This document shows positions 45,564 to 54,180 of a stretch of DNA of 64,000 bases, one piece after another. A program made the translations under genes and the position numbers. The number at the start of each line of letters is the position of its first letter. Positions within the stretch are counted from its first letter, which is position 1. The stretch covers positions 7,718-71,717 of the forward strand of contig JEMX01000007.1 of the NCBI GenBank assembly GCA_000585055.1, read 5' to 3'. This stretch comes from Candidatus Accumulibacter appositus. Lineage in GTDB: Bacteria > Pseudomonadota > Gammaproteobacteria > Burkholderiales > Rhodocyclaceae. The notes beneath the pieces are model-generated. The model saw nothing but the letters and a program-made list of their open reading frames with translations, had not been told where the DNA came from and did not search any database.

Positions 45564-46661
45564 ATGCCAACTGCCACCATCAGCTTCGACAAATTCAACC
45601 AGTTGCAGGACGACGCCTGTCATCAGCGCATTCGCGCCGCCCGCGAACGGCTCGGCAACAAGGCCGTGCTGCTCTGCCACCACTACCAGCGCGCCGATGT
45701 CTATCAGTACGCGGACCTCACCGGCGACTCGCTGAAACTCGCTCGCCTGGCGTCGCAGACCGAAGCGCAGTACATCGTCTTCTGCGGCGTTCATTTCATG
45801 GCCGAAGTCGCCGACATCATGTCGCAGCCGGGGCAGACGGCCATTCTCCCCGACCTCGCCGCTGGCTGCTCGATGGCCGACATGGCCAATCTTGCCAAGG
45901 TCGAACGCTGCTGGCGGGAACTCGGCGAAGTGCTCGACGTTGACCAGCAGGTGACGCCGGTGACCTACATCAATTCGGCTGCCGATCTCAAGGCTTTCTG
46001 CGGCGCCCACGGCGGCATCGTGTGCACCTCCTCGAACGCCGGGACGATTGCCACCTGGGCCTTCGGGCGTCGGGAAAAGATCCTCTTCTTCCCCGACCAG
46101 CACCTCGGGCGCTGGACTGGCCACAAGATGGGCATCGCCCTCGACGAGATGGAAGTCTGGGATCCCGACCTCGAAATGGGCGGCCTCAGCGTCGAGCAAA
46201 TCAGGCACGCGAAACTGCTGCTCTGGAAAGGCCATTGCTCGGTGCACCAGATGTTCCAGCCGGCGCACATCCTGCGGTTCCGCAACCAGCATCCCGACGG
46301 ACTGGTCATTTCGCACCCCGAATGCAGCTTCGAGGTCTGCCGGCAGTCCGATTTCGTCGGCTCCACCGAACACATCGTGCGCACCATCAAGGAAGCCAGC
46401 CCGAACACCCGCTGGCTGGTCGGCACCGAACTCAATCTGGTCAACCGTCTGGCCGAAGAAGTCCGTCACGAAGGCAAGATCGTCCAGTTCATGGCGCCAA
46501 CGGTGTGCATGTGCTCGACCATGCAGCGCATCGACCCGCAACACCTGGCGTGGACGCTGGAGAATCTCGCCGACGGCAAGGTGGTCAACCCAATCCAGGT
46601 TCCCGAGCACGAGGCCGAACTCGCCAAAGTGGCGCTGGAGCGGATGCTCACCGTATCCTGA
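45564..46661 (+). CDS. nadA: quinolinate synthase
   Basis: NadA condenses iminoaspartate with dihydroxyacetone phosphate to give quinolinate for NAD synthesis, using a [4Fe-4S] cluster. The start MPTATISF gives 365 residues, the longer proteobacterial form (E. coli 347). HHYQRADVYQYADLTGDSLKLA and the cysteine-bearing segments AAGCSMADMA, SHPECSFEV and TVCMCSTMQ contain the expected cluster ligands. No strong ribosome binding site is present. nadB and nadC are not in this window. Confidence 0.95.
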   Translation: MPTATISFDKFNQLQDDACHQRIRAARERLGNKAVLLCHHYQRADVYQYADLTGDSLKLARLASQTEAQYIVFCGVHFMAEVADIMSQPGQTAILPDLAAGCSMADMANLAKVERCWRELGEVLDVDQQVTPVTYINSAADLKAFCGAHGGIVCTSSNAGTIATWAFGRREKILFFPDQHLGRWTGHKMGIALDEMEVWDPDLEMGGLSVEQIRHAKLLLWKGHCSVHQMFQPAHILRFRNQHPDGLVISHPECSFEVCRQSDFVGSTEHIVRTIKEASPNTRWLVGTELNLVNRLAEEVRHEGKIVQFMAPTVCMCSTMQRIDPQHLAWTLENLADGKVVNPIQVPEHEAELAKVALERMLTVS

Positions 46662-46689
46662 CACCTTCGGCCCGCCAGCCCGGAACCCG

Positions 46690-47076
46690 ATGACCGCCGA
46701 CCAGCACCCGTCTCGCCGCCGCCTGCGCATTTTCGGCATCCGGAATTGCGACACGATGAAGAAGGCGTTCGCCTGGCTGGCCGATCACGGCATTGCCTGT
46801 GACTTCGTCGACTATCGCAAGGCGGGCATCAGCGTCGACCAACTCGCCGACTGGAGCCGCCGCGCCAGCTGGGAGCTGCTGCTCAACAAGCGCGGCACGA
46901 CCTGGAGGCGGCTTGCGGACGACGAGCGCGCCGACCTCGACGAAGCCAGGGCGCTGATGCTGATGGCCGCGCACCCCGGCCTGATCAAACGTCCGCTGAT
47001 CGATACCGGGGACGCCTTGCTGATCGGCTTTGATCCTGAACACTACGCCAGCCGCTTTTTGGCAACGGACCGATGA
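46690..47076 (+). CDS. ArsC/Spx-family (YffB-like) thioredoxin-fold protein
   Basis: A 128-residue protein of the ArsC-like YffB group. The motif GIRNCDTMKKAFAWL places the single active-site Cys at residue 20, and LLNKRGTTWRRL with IKRPLID is typical of the family's second half. Family members are glutathione-linked reductases or unknown. It overlaps hslO by 4 nt (ATGA), suggesting joint expression with a redox-linked chaperone. The true substrate is unknown. Confidence 0.87.
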   Translation: MTADQHPSRRRLRIFGIRNCDTMKKAFAWLADHGIACDFVDYRKAGISVDQLADWSRRASWELLLNKRGTTWRRLADDERADLDEARALMLMAAHPGLIKRPLIDTGDALLIGFDPEHYASRFLATDR

Positions 47077-47948
47077 CCAACGACACCCTCTGCCCCTTTC
47101 TGCTCGACGAACTCGACATCGCGGGGGCCGTTGTCCGCCTGGGACCTGCCTGGCGGCAGATGCTCGACAGGCGCGACTATCCGGCACCGGTCGCCCGCCT
47201 GCTTGGAGAAATGACCGCCACCACCCTGTTGCTCGGCGGCAAGCTCAAACAAGCCGGCCGGCTGAGCATCCAGCTGCGCGGCAACGGCGCACTCTCGCTG
47301 CTGGTCATCGATTGCAACGAAGAATTGCAGATCCGCGGCATGGCCAAATGCGCCGCCGCGATCGAAGACGGCTCGGCGGCGGAGCTGCTAGGCGACGGGC
47401 AGCTGCAACTGGTACTCGACATGGCGTCGATGCGCGAGCCCTACCAAAGCATCGTGCCGCTCGTCGGCGACAGCATCGCCGAAATCTTCGAACACTACCT
47501 GGGGCAGTCCGATCAGCAGCCCGCGCGCCTGTTTCTCACCGCTTCCGCGGACGGCGCGGCCGGACTCTTCCTGCAGCGTCTGCCGACTGCCGAGCAGCGC
47601 GACGCCGACGGCTGGACGCGCATCGAGGCGCTTGCCGCAACGGTCAAGCCGAGCGAGCTACTCTCGCTGCCCGCCGAAGAACTGCTGCTGCGTCTCTTTG
47701 GCGAGGAAACGGTGCGCCTTTTTCCAGCCAGGCCGGTCACTCACAACTGCCCGGAGGACTGGGACAAAGTGCGTTCGCTGCTGCTTTCGCTCGGCCGCGA
47801 AGAGGTCTATGCGACGCTCCGCGAGCAGGGCGAAGTGCTGATCAAGGACGACATCTGCAATCGTCAATACCGTTTCGACGCGCAGGCGATCGAGAAGCTT
47901 TTCGCTGCCCACCCGTCTGCCGCCGATACGCCACCGACAGTCCACTGA
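47073..47948 (+). CDS. hslO: Hsp33 family chaperone with reduced cysteine set
   Basis: Hsp33 is a redox-regulated holdase. The protein is 291 residues, the usual length, and the N-terminal domain looks normal. The C-terminal zinc module normally has CxC and CxxC. Here the first pair reads His224-Asn-Cys226 and the second Asp259-Asp-Ile-Cys262, so only two of the four cysteines remain, with His and Asp at the other two positions. The following NRQYRFDAQAIEKLF is standard. The chaperone may be constitutively active, bind metal with a mixed ligand set, or have lost redox control. Confidence 0.9.
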   Translation: MTNDTLCPFLLDELDIAGAVVRLGPAWRQMLDRRDYPAPVARLLGEMTATTLLLGGKLKQAGRLSIQLRGNGALSLLVIDCNEELQIRGMAKCAAAIEDGSAAELLGDGQLQLVLDMASMREPYQSIVPLVGDSIAEIFEHYLGQSDQQPARLFLTASADGAAGLFLQRLPTAEQRDADGWTRIEALAATVKPSELLSLPAEELLLRLFGEETVRLFPARPVTHNCPEDWDKVRSLLLSLGREEVYATLREQGEVLIKDDICNRQYRFDAQAIEKLFAAHPSAADTPPTVH

Positions 47949-48069
47949 CCGAAAGTGGCCAGGACGGCGCACTTTTCAGACCGCCCTTAAATCACGCGGA
48001 ACGAACGCTTGCCGTAGTTGACGCACGCTCGGGCCTCGCCGACACCCATTTTGGTGTCAACAACCGCCA

Positions 48070-48090
48070 TGACTGTCGGAAAATTTTACA
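48070..48090 (+). promoter_or_regulatory. upstream activating element shared by both PEP-CTERM genes (copy 2)
   Basis: Identical over 21 bp to the minus-strand sequence at 2827-2847 (core TGTCGGAAAATTTTACA). Its first base is 86 bp before the first G of the -24 element at 48156, the same as in copy 1. The flanks differ, so this is conserved function and not a recent duplication. The rest of 47949-48255 has a 6-bp stem GACACC/GGTGTC at 48041-48058 and no other gene. Confidence 0.75.
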
Positions 48091-48154
48091 CCCAAGCAAG
48101 AAATAGCAGGGCGGAACACGACTATCGACATGCTTTAACACACCATTTTAACTT

Positions 48155-48170
48155 AGGCACATTTTCTGCT
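48155..48170 (+). promoter_or_regulatory. sigma-54 promoter of the second PEP-CTERM gene
   Basis: AGGCACATTTTCTGCT matches the -24/-12 pattern with correct spacing and with the same CTGCT -12 half as glnA. The predicted transcription start near 48181 leaves a 75-nt leader. Confidence 0.75.
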
Positions 48171-48255
48171 TCGAACGCTCAGAGCCACCCTGATCATGGC
48201 TCCCATCAAAGATGATTCGCTTCCTATCTTTCCTTTGAATTTGGGGGACTACAGT

Positions 48256-48849
48256 ATGAGAAAAAGTCTTGCTTTGCTCATCACCTCTCTCGGTGTTCTA
48301 CCCGTCGCGGCGAACGCCTTCCCCATCGCCAGCACCGGCGAAGGTCTCAGCGTCCTGGTAGGTAGCACCAATCCGATAATAGCCACCTACCAAGGCAACT
48401 CGGCGGCATTCAGCAACGACCTCTACCTGATGCGCGACGCCTCCGGAAACCCGGGGGATGATGGGATCCTCGCGAACGACCTGTTCATATTCAATAACCA
48501 CGCCACGAGCGTCGGGAGTACGCTTAGTCTCGGTTCGTTTGCAGTGGGCACCGAACTGATATTTCGTCTGCATGTGAACAACACAGGCCATGATTTCTTC
48601 ACCGGCCCCGCCAGCCGCAACCCCGACAGCCATGAGCACGCACGCGTGGAGGAAAACTGGCAGGTCAATGAGACACTGGTAAGCTTCGAGGATCTCTTCA
48701 ACGGCCCCTTCGTTTACAACGACCTCAGCTTCTCGTTTACCAATACTCAGACCACGCCACCCGACCCTACCGTTCCCGAACCCACGTCACTCGCGTTGCT
48801 TGGTATTGGCCTCGCGGGTCTGCGCGCGCTACGCCGCTACCGGAGTTGA
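48256..48849 (+). CDS. PEP-CTERM sorting domain protein, DUF4114-like
   Basis: A 197-residue exported protein. The start at 48256 is chosen because GGGGGA lies just upstream and MRKSLALLITSLGVLPVAANA is a signal peptide. The central part, with LVSFEDLFNGPFVYNDLSFSF, resembles the DUF4114 fold (E-D-x-D-x-N-D pattern). The C-terminus (173-197) is a full PEP-CTERM signal: VPEP, then SLALLGIGLAGLRAL, then RRYR. The protein should be processed by an exosortase and released or anchored in the extracellular matrix. Its promoter is of the sigma-54 type with the shared upstream element. Confidence 0.9.
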   Translation: MRKSLALLITSLGVLPVAANAFPIASTGEGLSVLVGSTNPIIATYQGNSAAFSNDLYLMRDASGNPGDDGILANDLFIFNNHATSVGSTLSLGSFAVGTELIFRLHVNNTGHDFFTGPASRNPDSHEHARVEENWQVNETLVSFEDLFNGPFVYNDLSFSFTNTQTTPPDPTVPEPTSLALLGIGLAGLRALRRYRS

Positions 48850-48968
48850 TTCGCCAGCTGTCGAAGTTTACTTTTTCGCCCTGCACGACGGCGGCCCAAG
48901 GCCGCCGGCCGCCATTCGAATGCTCGCGGTGCACTGGCTGAGCTCTCACCAGTGCGACAAGTCGCCAC

Positions 48969-50387
48969 TCAGAGCACCTTGCCGGGATTCATCAAGCCTT
49001 GCGGATCGAGGCTGCGCTTGATAGCGCGCATCATCTCGATCTCGACCGGGCTCTTGTAGCGGCGCAGTTCGTCGCGCTTCAACTGCCCGATGCCGTGTTC
49101 GGCGCTGATGCTGCCGCCGAGTTCGTGAACCAGCTCATAGACGATGCGGTTGACTGCCGGCTGCGCGGCGATGAAGACGGCGTTCTCGCCGGCCGCCGGC
49201 TTCGACTGGTTGTAGTGCAGGTTGCCGTCACCGATGTGCCCGAAAGCGACGATGCGGATCTCCGGAAAAGCTTGCTCGAGCTCGCGACCGGCGCGTTCGA
49301 CGAACTCCGGGATGCGCGAAATCGGCACCGAAACGTCGTGCTTGATGCTCAGGCCTTCGCTCTTCTGCGCCTCGCCAATGTTCTCGCGCAGGGCCCACAG
49401 ACGTCGCGCTTGCTCGCCGCTCTGCGCAACGACCGCGTCGCTGATCGTGCCGCTTTCGAGGGCTTCGCCGAGGAAGGCTTCGAGCGCCTGCCGTCGCGAC
49501 TGATCGTCGTCACCGCCGGAGAGCTCGACGAGCACATACCAGGGGCTTGCCGAGAAGCGCGCCTGCGAATTCGGAAAATGCTTGCGCACCAGGCCAAGAG
49601 CGATGTCCGAGACCAGCTCGCAGGCGGTCAGCAGCGCGCCGAAGCGGTCCTGCAGGTCGGCCAGCAGACGCACCGCCTGCGCCGGCGAAGCAATCGCCAA
49701 CCAGGCCGTCGCCGTTGCCCGCGGCAGGGGAAATAGCTTCAGAACGGCGGCGGTGATGATCCCCAGCGTGCCTTCGGCGCCGATGAACAACTGCTTCAGA
49801 TCGTAGCCGGTGTTGTCCTTGCGCAGGCCGCGCAAGCCATCCCAGATCTCGCCGCTGGGCAGGACTACCTCCAGGCCGAGGGTCAACTCGCGCGTATTGC
49901 CGTAGCGCAGGACCTGCACCCCGCCGGCATTGGTCGACAGGTTGCCGCCGATTTGACAACTGCCCTCGGCTGCCAGCGACAGCGGAAACAGGCGTCCGAC
50001 CTGCGCGGCCGCTTCCTGTAGCGTCTGCAGCACGCAGCCGGCCTCGACGGTCATGGTGTTATTCGCCGCATCGATGGCCCGCAGTTGCTTGAGCCGGCTC
50101 AGACTGATCAGCAGCGCATCGCCATCCGGCGCCGGCGTCGCCGCACCGCAGAGGCTGGTATTACCGCCCTGCGGGACCATTGGCACGCCTGCCTGCGCGC
50201 AGGCGCGAACCACCGCCGCCACCTCGGCGGTCTTGGCCGGACGAACCACCGCAAGGGCGGCGCCGCGATAGCGCCCACGCCAGTCGCCGAGATGGGCGCT
50301 CATCGCCTCGTCCGCGGTCAGCACGTGGTCGGCGCCGACGACTTCGACAAGCTGGCTGAGCAGAGAGGCATGCTTGGCAGATTTCAC
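48969..50387 (-). CDS. FAD-binding oxidoreductase (GlcD / D-lactate dehydrogenase family)
   Basis: A 472-residue flavoprotein oxidising a D-2-hydroxy acid such as D-lactate, glycolate or D-2-hydroxyglutarate. The start at GTG 50387 has AGGAG 5 nt upstream (50393-50397); the open frame continues far upstream but that part is antisense to glk and shows no family match. An FAD-binding domain (about 40-215) contains VPQGGNTSLCG and GGNLSTNAGG. The C-terminal cap has the metal-binding FGHIGDGNLHYN and SAEHGIGQLKRDEL. There is no companion Fe-S subunit gene, which fits the single-subunit types. Confidence 0.9.
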   Translation of the reverse strand: MKSAKHASLLSQLVEVVGADHVLTADEAMSAHLGDWRGRYRGAALAVVRPAKTAEVAAVVRACAQAGVPMVPQGGNTSLCGAATPAPDGDALLISLSRLKQLRAIDAANNTMTVEAGCVLQTLQEAAAQVGRLFPLSLAAEGSCQIGGNLSTNAGGVQVLRYGNTRELTLGLEVVLPSGEIWDGLRGLRKDNTGYDLKQLFIGAEGTLGIITAAVLKLFPLPRATATAWLAIASPAQAVRLLADLQDRFGALLTACELVSDIALGLVRKHFPNSQARFSASPWYVLVELSGGDDDQSRRQALEAFLGEALESGTISDAVVAQSGEQARRLWALRENIGEAQKSEGLSIKHDVSVPISRIPEFVERAGRELEQAFPEIRIVAFGHIGDGNLHYNQSKPAAGENAVFIAAQPAVNRIVYELVHELGGSISAEHGIGQLKRDELRRYKSPVEIEMMRAIKRSLDPQGLMNPGKVL

Positions 50388-50705
50388 GGCGGCTCCTCGG
50401 GTAGGCAAACGACAGGTGAACATTGTTGCCGATTGTACGGCGCTGCGCGCTGCGCTTGACAGAATGCGCGCCGAACCGACAGACTCCCGACAGGCTTGCA
50501 CCCGTTCTACGGGGATCGTACGGCCTGGCAATCTGGCTCTTTGATCAGCGCGGCAAATGGTGGCGAGCTTCGGTGCCGAAATCCGGCGCCAGGATTCAAC
50601 TGCCGGCCTTCGCTTACCGCCCTCCGGGCATTTTCCTCTCGAAGCTGCAGCAGCCTTGCCACACAACGGGCAAGCGTCAGCCGCACCTCTCTCCGACGGC
50701 TCCCC
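50388..50705. other. intergenic region between the FAD oxidase and glk
   Basis: Divergent spacer of 318 bp. TTGACA occurs at 50456-50461 but no matching -10 follows at the right distance. No gene, repeat or convincing operator is visible. Confidence 0.5.
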
Positions 50706-51692
50706 ATGGACTCCACTTCCGCCTCCCCCACCTCGACCGCGCTGCTGGTCGCCGACATCGGCGGCACCCGTGCGCGCTTTGCCCTGCTCGACGAACAGGG
50801 CGCCCCGCATCTGGTGCGCATTCTCACCGTCGCCGACTTCGCCGGCCCGATCGAGGCCATCGAGGCCTATCTCGCCGAAGTCGCCTGCCCTGGATTGCAC
50901 GCCGCCGCGATCGCTCTGGCCGCGCCGGTACATGAGCCGGTGGTCCGCCTGACCAACGCCGCGTGGAGCTTCTCGCGCGCGGAAATCACGACGCGCCTGG
51001 GGCTGCACCGCCTCCTCCTGCTCAACGACTTCACCGCCCTGGCGCTGTCCTTGCCGTGGCTAGCCACCAGCGACCTGCAACAGGTCGGTGGCGGTAGCAG
51101 CGTCGCACTGGCACCCAAGGCCGTGCTCGGCCCCGGCACCGGCCTCGGCGTCTCCGGCGTGCTCTTCGATCGCGGCCGCTGGCTGGCGCTGAGCGGCGAA
51201 GGCGGGCACTGCTCTCTGGCCCCTGCCGACGGTCGCGAGGCGGCGATTCTCGGCCTCGCCTGGCGCGAACTGCAGCACGTCTCGGCGGAGCGCCTGCTTT
51301 CCGGAAGCGGTATGCCGCTGCTCAATCGTCTGGTCGCCGAAGTCGACGGCCGCGCCAGCGAAGCCCTGAGCACCGCCGAGATCGTCACCCGCGCGCTGGC
51401 CAACGAAGACGTCCAGTGCAGTGCAGTGCTCGACACCTTCTGCGCGATGCTCGGCTCGCTGGCCGGAAATCTGGCGTTGACGCTCGGCGCGCAAGGTGGT
51501 GTCTATATCGGCGGTGGTATTATTCCTCGCCTCGGCGAGCGCTTTGAGCGGTCACCCTTTCGCGCCCGCTTCGAAACCAAGGGGCGCTTCGCTGCCTACT
51601 TGGCCGCAATCCCGACCTATGTAATGCTCTCTCCTACGCCGGCCCTGCTGGGCGCCGCCCATGCCCTGGCCGAGAGCGAGGATGGCCTATGA
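50706..51692 (+). CDS. glk: glucokinase
   Basis: Phosphorylates free glucose, such as that released by debranching of glycogen. The product is 328 residues, similar to E. coli Glk (321). The phosphate-1 loop VADIGGTRARFALLD and LGPGTGLGVSGV, with the catalytic Asp in LLLNDFTALA, are the hallmarks of the ROK-unrelated Glk family. EGGHCSLAP is the glucose-binding stretch. It begins the glk-glgP-glgB-glgX series and its end lies 25 bp before the glgP start. Confidence 0.94.
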   Translation: MDSTSASPTSTALLVADIGGTRARFALLDEQGAPHLVRILTVADFAGPIEAIEAYLAEVACPGLHAAAIALAAPVHEPVVRLTNAAWSFSRAEITTRLGLHRLLLLNDFTALALSLPWLATSDLQQVGGGSSVALAPKAVLGPGTGLGVSGVLFDRGRWLALSGEGGHCSLAPADGREAAILGLAWRELQHVSAERLLSGSGMPLLNRLVAEVDGRASEALSTAEIVTRALANEDVQCSAVLDTFCAMLGSLAGNLALTLGAQGGVYIGGGIIPRLGERFERSPFRARFETKGRFAAYLAAIPTYVMLSPTPALLGAAHALAESEDGL

Positions 51693-51717
51693 AACCTACT
51701 ACTGGAGTACTTCCCTG

Positions 51718-54153
51718 ATGTCCAAAGCCACTGAATCGCAAACTGAAGGAGAACCCCTGCGCGCGCAGATCGACCACAAGCTGCTCTGTCAGGTGGCTAC
51801 CGACCGAGACGTCGCCGGCAAGGCGGAGTACTACCATGCGCTGGCCCAGGTGGCCCGCGAGCAGCTGGCAAGACGTTGGGTCAACACCCAGCACGCCGAC
51901 CGTGCAAACAAGGCGCGGCGGGTCTATTACCTGTCGATGGAGTTCCTCATTGGGCGGGCGATGAACAACGCCTTGTCGGCACTCGATCTTCGCGATCAGG
52001 CAGCGACCGTGTTCACGCCGCCGGGTCCATCGCTGAACGAGGTCATGGAATGCGAACCCGACGCGGCCCTCGGCAACGGTGGTCTGGGACGCCTGGCGGC
52101 CTGCTTCCTGGATTCGATGGCCACCCTCGGGCTGCCCTCCTGGGGCTACGGCGTGCGCTACGAGTACGGGATGTTCGCCCAGTCGATCGTCAACGGCCAG
52201 CAGGTCGAGCAGCCGGAAGCCTGGGTGCATGATCGTTCGCCATGGGAATTCCCGCGCGCCGGCAAGCACTATACGGTCCATTTCGGCGGCAGCGCCGAGC
52301 ACAGTGGCGAATGGGCGGAGTGGCACCCGGCCGACGCCGTCGAAGCCAAGGCTTTCGACCACGTCATCCCCGGTCATGGCACCGAACGGGTCAGCACCTT
52401 GCGCCTGTGGAAAGCCGCCGCCCCCTCGGAGATCGACCTCGGCGCCTTCAATACCGGCGACTATCAGCGTGCCGCCGAATTCAAGAACCGCTTCGAGAAC
52501 ATTTCCTGGGTTCTCTACCCCAACGACAGCACCGCCGCGGGTCGCGAGTTGCGCCTGCGCCAGGAATATTTCTTCGTCTCGGCGTCGATGCAGGACATCC
52601 TGGGCCGCCACCACGACGAGTATGGCAGCTTCGACCAGCTCGCCGACAAGGTCGCCATCCACCTCAATGACACCCACCCGGCGATCGGCGTCGCGGAATT
52701 GATGCGCCTGCTGGTCGACGAACATGCGATGAGCTGGAATGCGGCCTGGGAGCAATGCCGACGCATCTTCTCGTATACCAACCACACGCTGATGCCGGAA
52801 GCGCTTGAAACCTGGAAGGTGACGCTGATGCAGCGCGTCCTGCCGCGCCACATGCTGATCATCTACCGCATCAATCAGGAGTTCCTCGACGAAGTGGTGC
52901 GCCTCTACCCAGGTGATATCGACCTCATGCGGCGGGTGTCATTGATCGACGACGGCAACGGCCACGAAAAGGACAAACGCGTACGCATGGCGCATCTGAG
53001 CATTGTTGGCAGCCACCGAGTAAACGGCGTCTCGCAGCTGCATTCGGACCTCATGGTACAAACCATTTTTGCCGATTTCGCCCGCCTTTACCCGGAGCGC
53101 TTTCACAACAAGACCAACGGCGTCACGCCACGACGCTGGCTGGCCCAATCCAATCTCGGCCTGTCGGCGCTGCTCGACAAGCGCCTCGGCAAGGAGTGGC
53201 GTCTCGATCTCGACCGCCTGGAAGGTCTGCGCGAAGTCGCCGACGACGCCGCATTCGGCAAGGCCTTTGCGGCCGCAAAGCGCGACAACAAGCTGCGCCT
53301 GGCCGACTACGTGGCCCGCGAAACGGGCATCGTGCTGAACCCGGACAGCCTCTTCGATGTGCAGGTCAAACGCATCCACGAATACAAGCGGCAGCTGCTC
53401 AACGTGTTGCACGTCATCACCCGCTACAGCGCGCTACTGAGGGGCGAGACAGACGGCGTTGCACCACGTAGCGTCATTTTTGCCGGCAAGGCCGCCTCCT
53501 CGTATCACATGGCCAAACAGGTGATCCGCCTGATCAACGATGTCGCCACAGTGGTCAACAACGATCCGCGCACCCGCGACCTCTTGCAGGTCGCCTTCAT
53601 CCCCAACTATGGTGTTTCCGTCGCCGAGTTGATCATGCCGGCGGCCAACCTTTCGGAACAGATTTCAACCGCCGGCACCGAAGCCTCGGGCACCGGCAAC
53701 ATGAAGCTCTCGCTCAACGGCGCGCTGACCATCGGCACCGAGGATGGCGCCAATATCGAGATTCGCGACCAGGTCGGCGCCGACAACATTTTCATCTTCG
53801 GCAACAATACGGCGCAGGTTGCCGCCATCAGACAGGCCGGCTATCAGCCAAACGATATCTACCGGCAAGACCCGGCGCTCAAGGAAGCCCTCGACAAGAT
53901 CGACGGCGGCTTCTTCTCACCCGGAGAACGATCACGCTATCACGATGTCTTCAACTGCCTGGTCCATTACGGCGACCACTATCTGCTACTCGCCGACTAC
54001 GCCGACTATGTCGCCACGCAGACACGCGTCGACGCCCTCTACCTGACTCCCGCCGAATGGCAGCGCAAGGCGATCCTCAACGTCGCTGGCATGGGCACCT
54101 TCTCGGCCGACCGGACCATCCGTGACTACGCCGACGATACCTGGAAACTTTGA
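51718..54153 (+). CDS. glgP: glycogen/starch phosphorylase
   Basis: GlgP releases glucose-1-phosphate from glycogen ends. The start at ATG 51718 gives 811 residues (E. coli 815). A nearer in-frame ATG at 51682 overlaps the glk stop and lies too close to a binding site. VYYLSMEFLIGRAMNNAL, LGNGGLGRLAACFLDSMATL and the pyridoxal-phosphate region EASGTGNMKLSLNGA with Lys663 are present. It is followed by glgB after 27 bp. glgA and glgC are not here, so glycogen synthesis genes must be elsewhere. Confidence 0.96.
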   Translation: MSKATESQTEGEPLRAQIDHKLLCQVATDRDVAGKAEYYHALAQVAREQLARRWVNTQHADRANKARRVYYLSMEFLIGRAMNNALSALDLRDQAATVFTPPGPSLNEVMECEPDAALGNGGLGRLAACFLDSMATLGLPSWGYGVRYEYGMFAQSIVNGQQVEQPEAWVHDRSPWEFPRAGKHYTVHFGGSAEHSGEWAEWHPADAVEAKAFDHVIPGHGTERVSTLRLWKAAAPSEIDLGAFNTGDYQRAAEFKNRFENISWVLYPNDSTAAGRELRLRQEYFFVSASMQDILGRHHDEYGSFDQLADKVAIHLNDTHPAIGVAELMRLLVDEHAMSWNAAWEQCRRIFSYTNHTLMPEALETWKVTLMQRVLPRHMLIIYRINQEFLDEVVRLYPGDIDLMRRVSLIDDGNGHEKDKRVRMAHLSIVGSHRVNGVSQLHSDLMVQTIFADFARLYPERFHNKTNGVTPRRWLAQSNLGLSALLDKRLGKEWRLDLDRLEGLREVADDAAFGKAFAAAKRDNKLRLADYVARETGIVLNPDSLFDVQVKRIHEYKRQLLNVLHVITRYSALLRGETDGVAPRSVIFAGKAASSYHMAKQVIRLINDVATVVNNDPRTRDLLQVAFIPNYGVSVAELIMPAANLSEQISTAGTEASGTGNMKLSLNGALTIGTEDGANIEIRDQVGADNIFIFGNNTAQVAAIRQAGYQPNDIYRQDPALKEALDKIDGGFFSPGERSRYHDVFNCLVHYGDHYLLLADYADYVATQTRVDALYLTPAEWQRKAILNVAGMGTFSADRTIRDYADDTWKL

Positions 54154-54180
54154 ACACTCACTTCTTGAGGAAACGTGTCA

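Noticed and set aside
50388..51008. N-terminal extension of the FAD oxidase by about 207 codons
   Set aside because: The extension overlaps glk on the other strand, has low-complexity Arg/Gly sequence, and the GTG at 50387 has a proper AGGAG.
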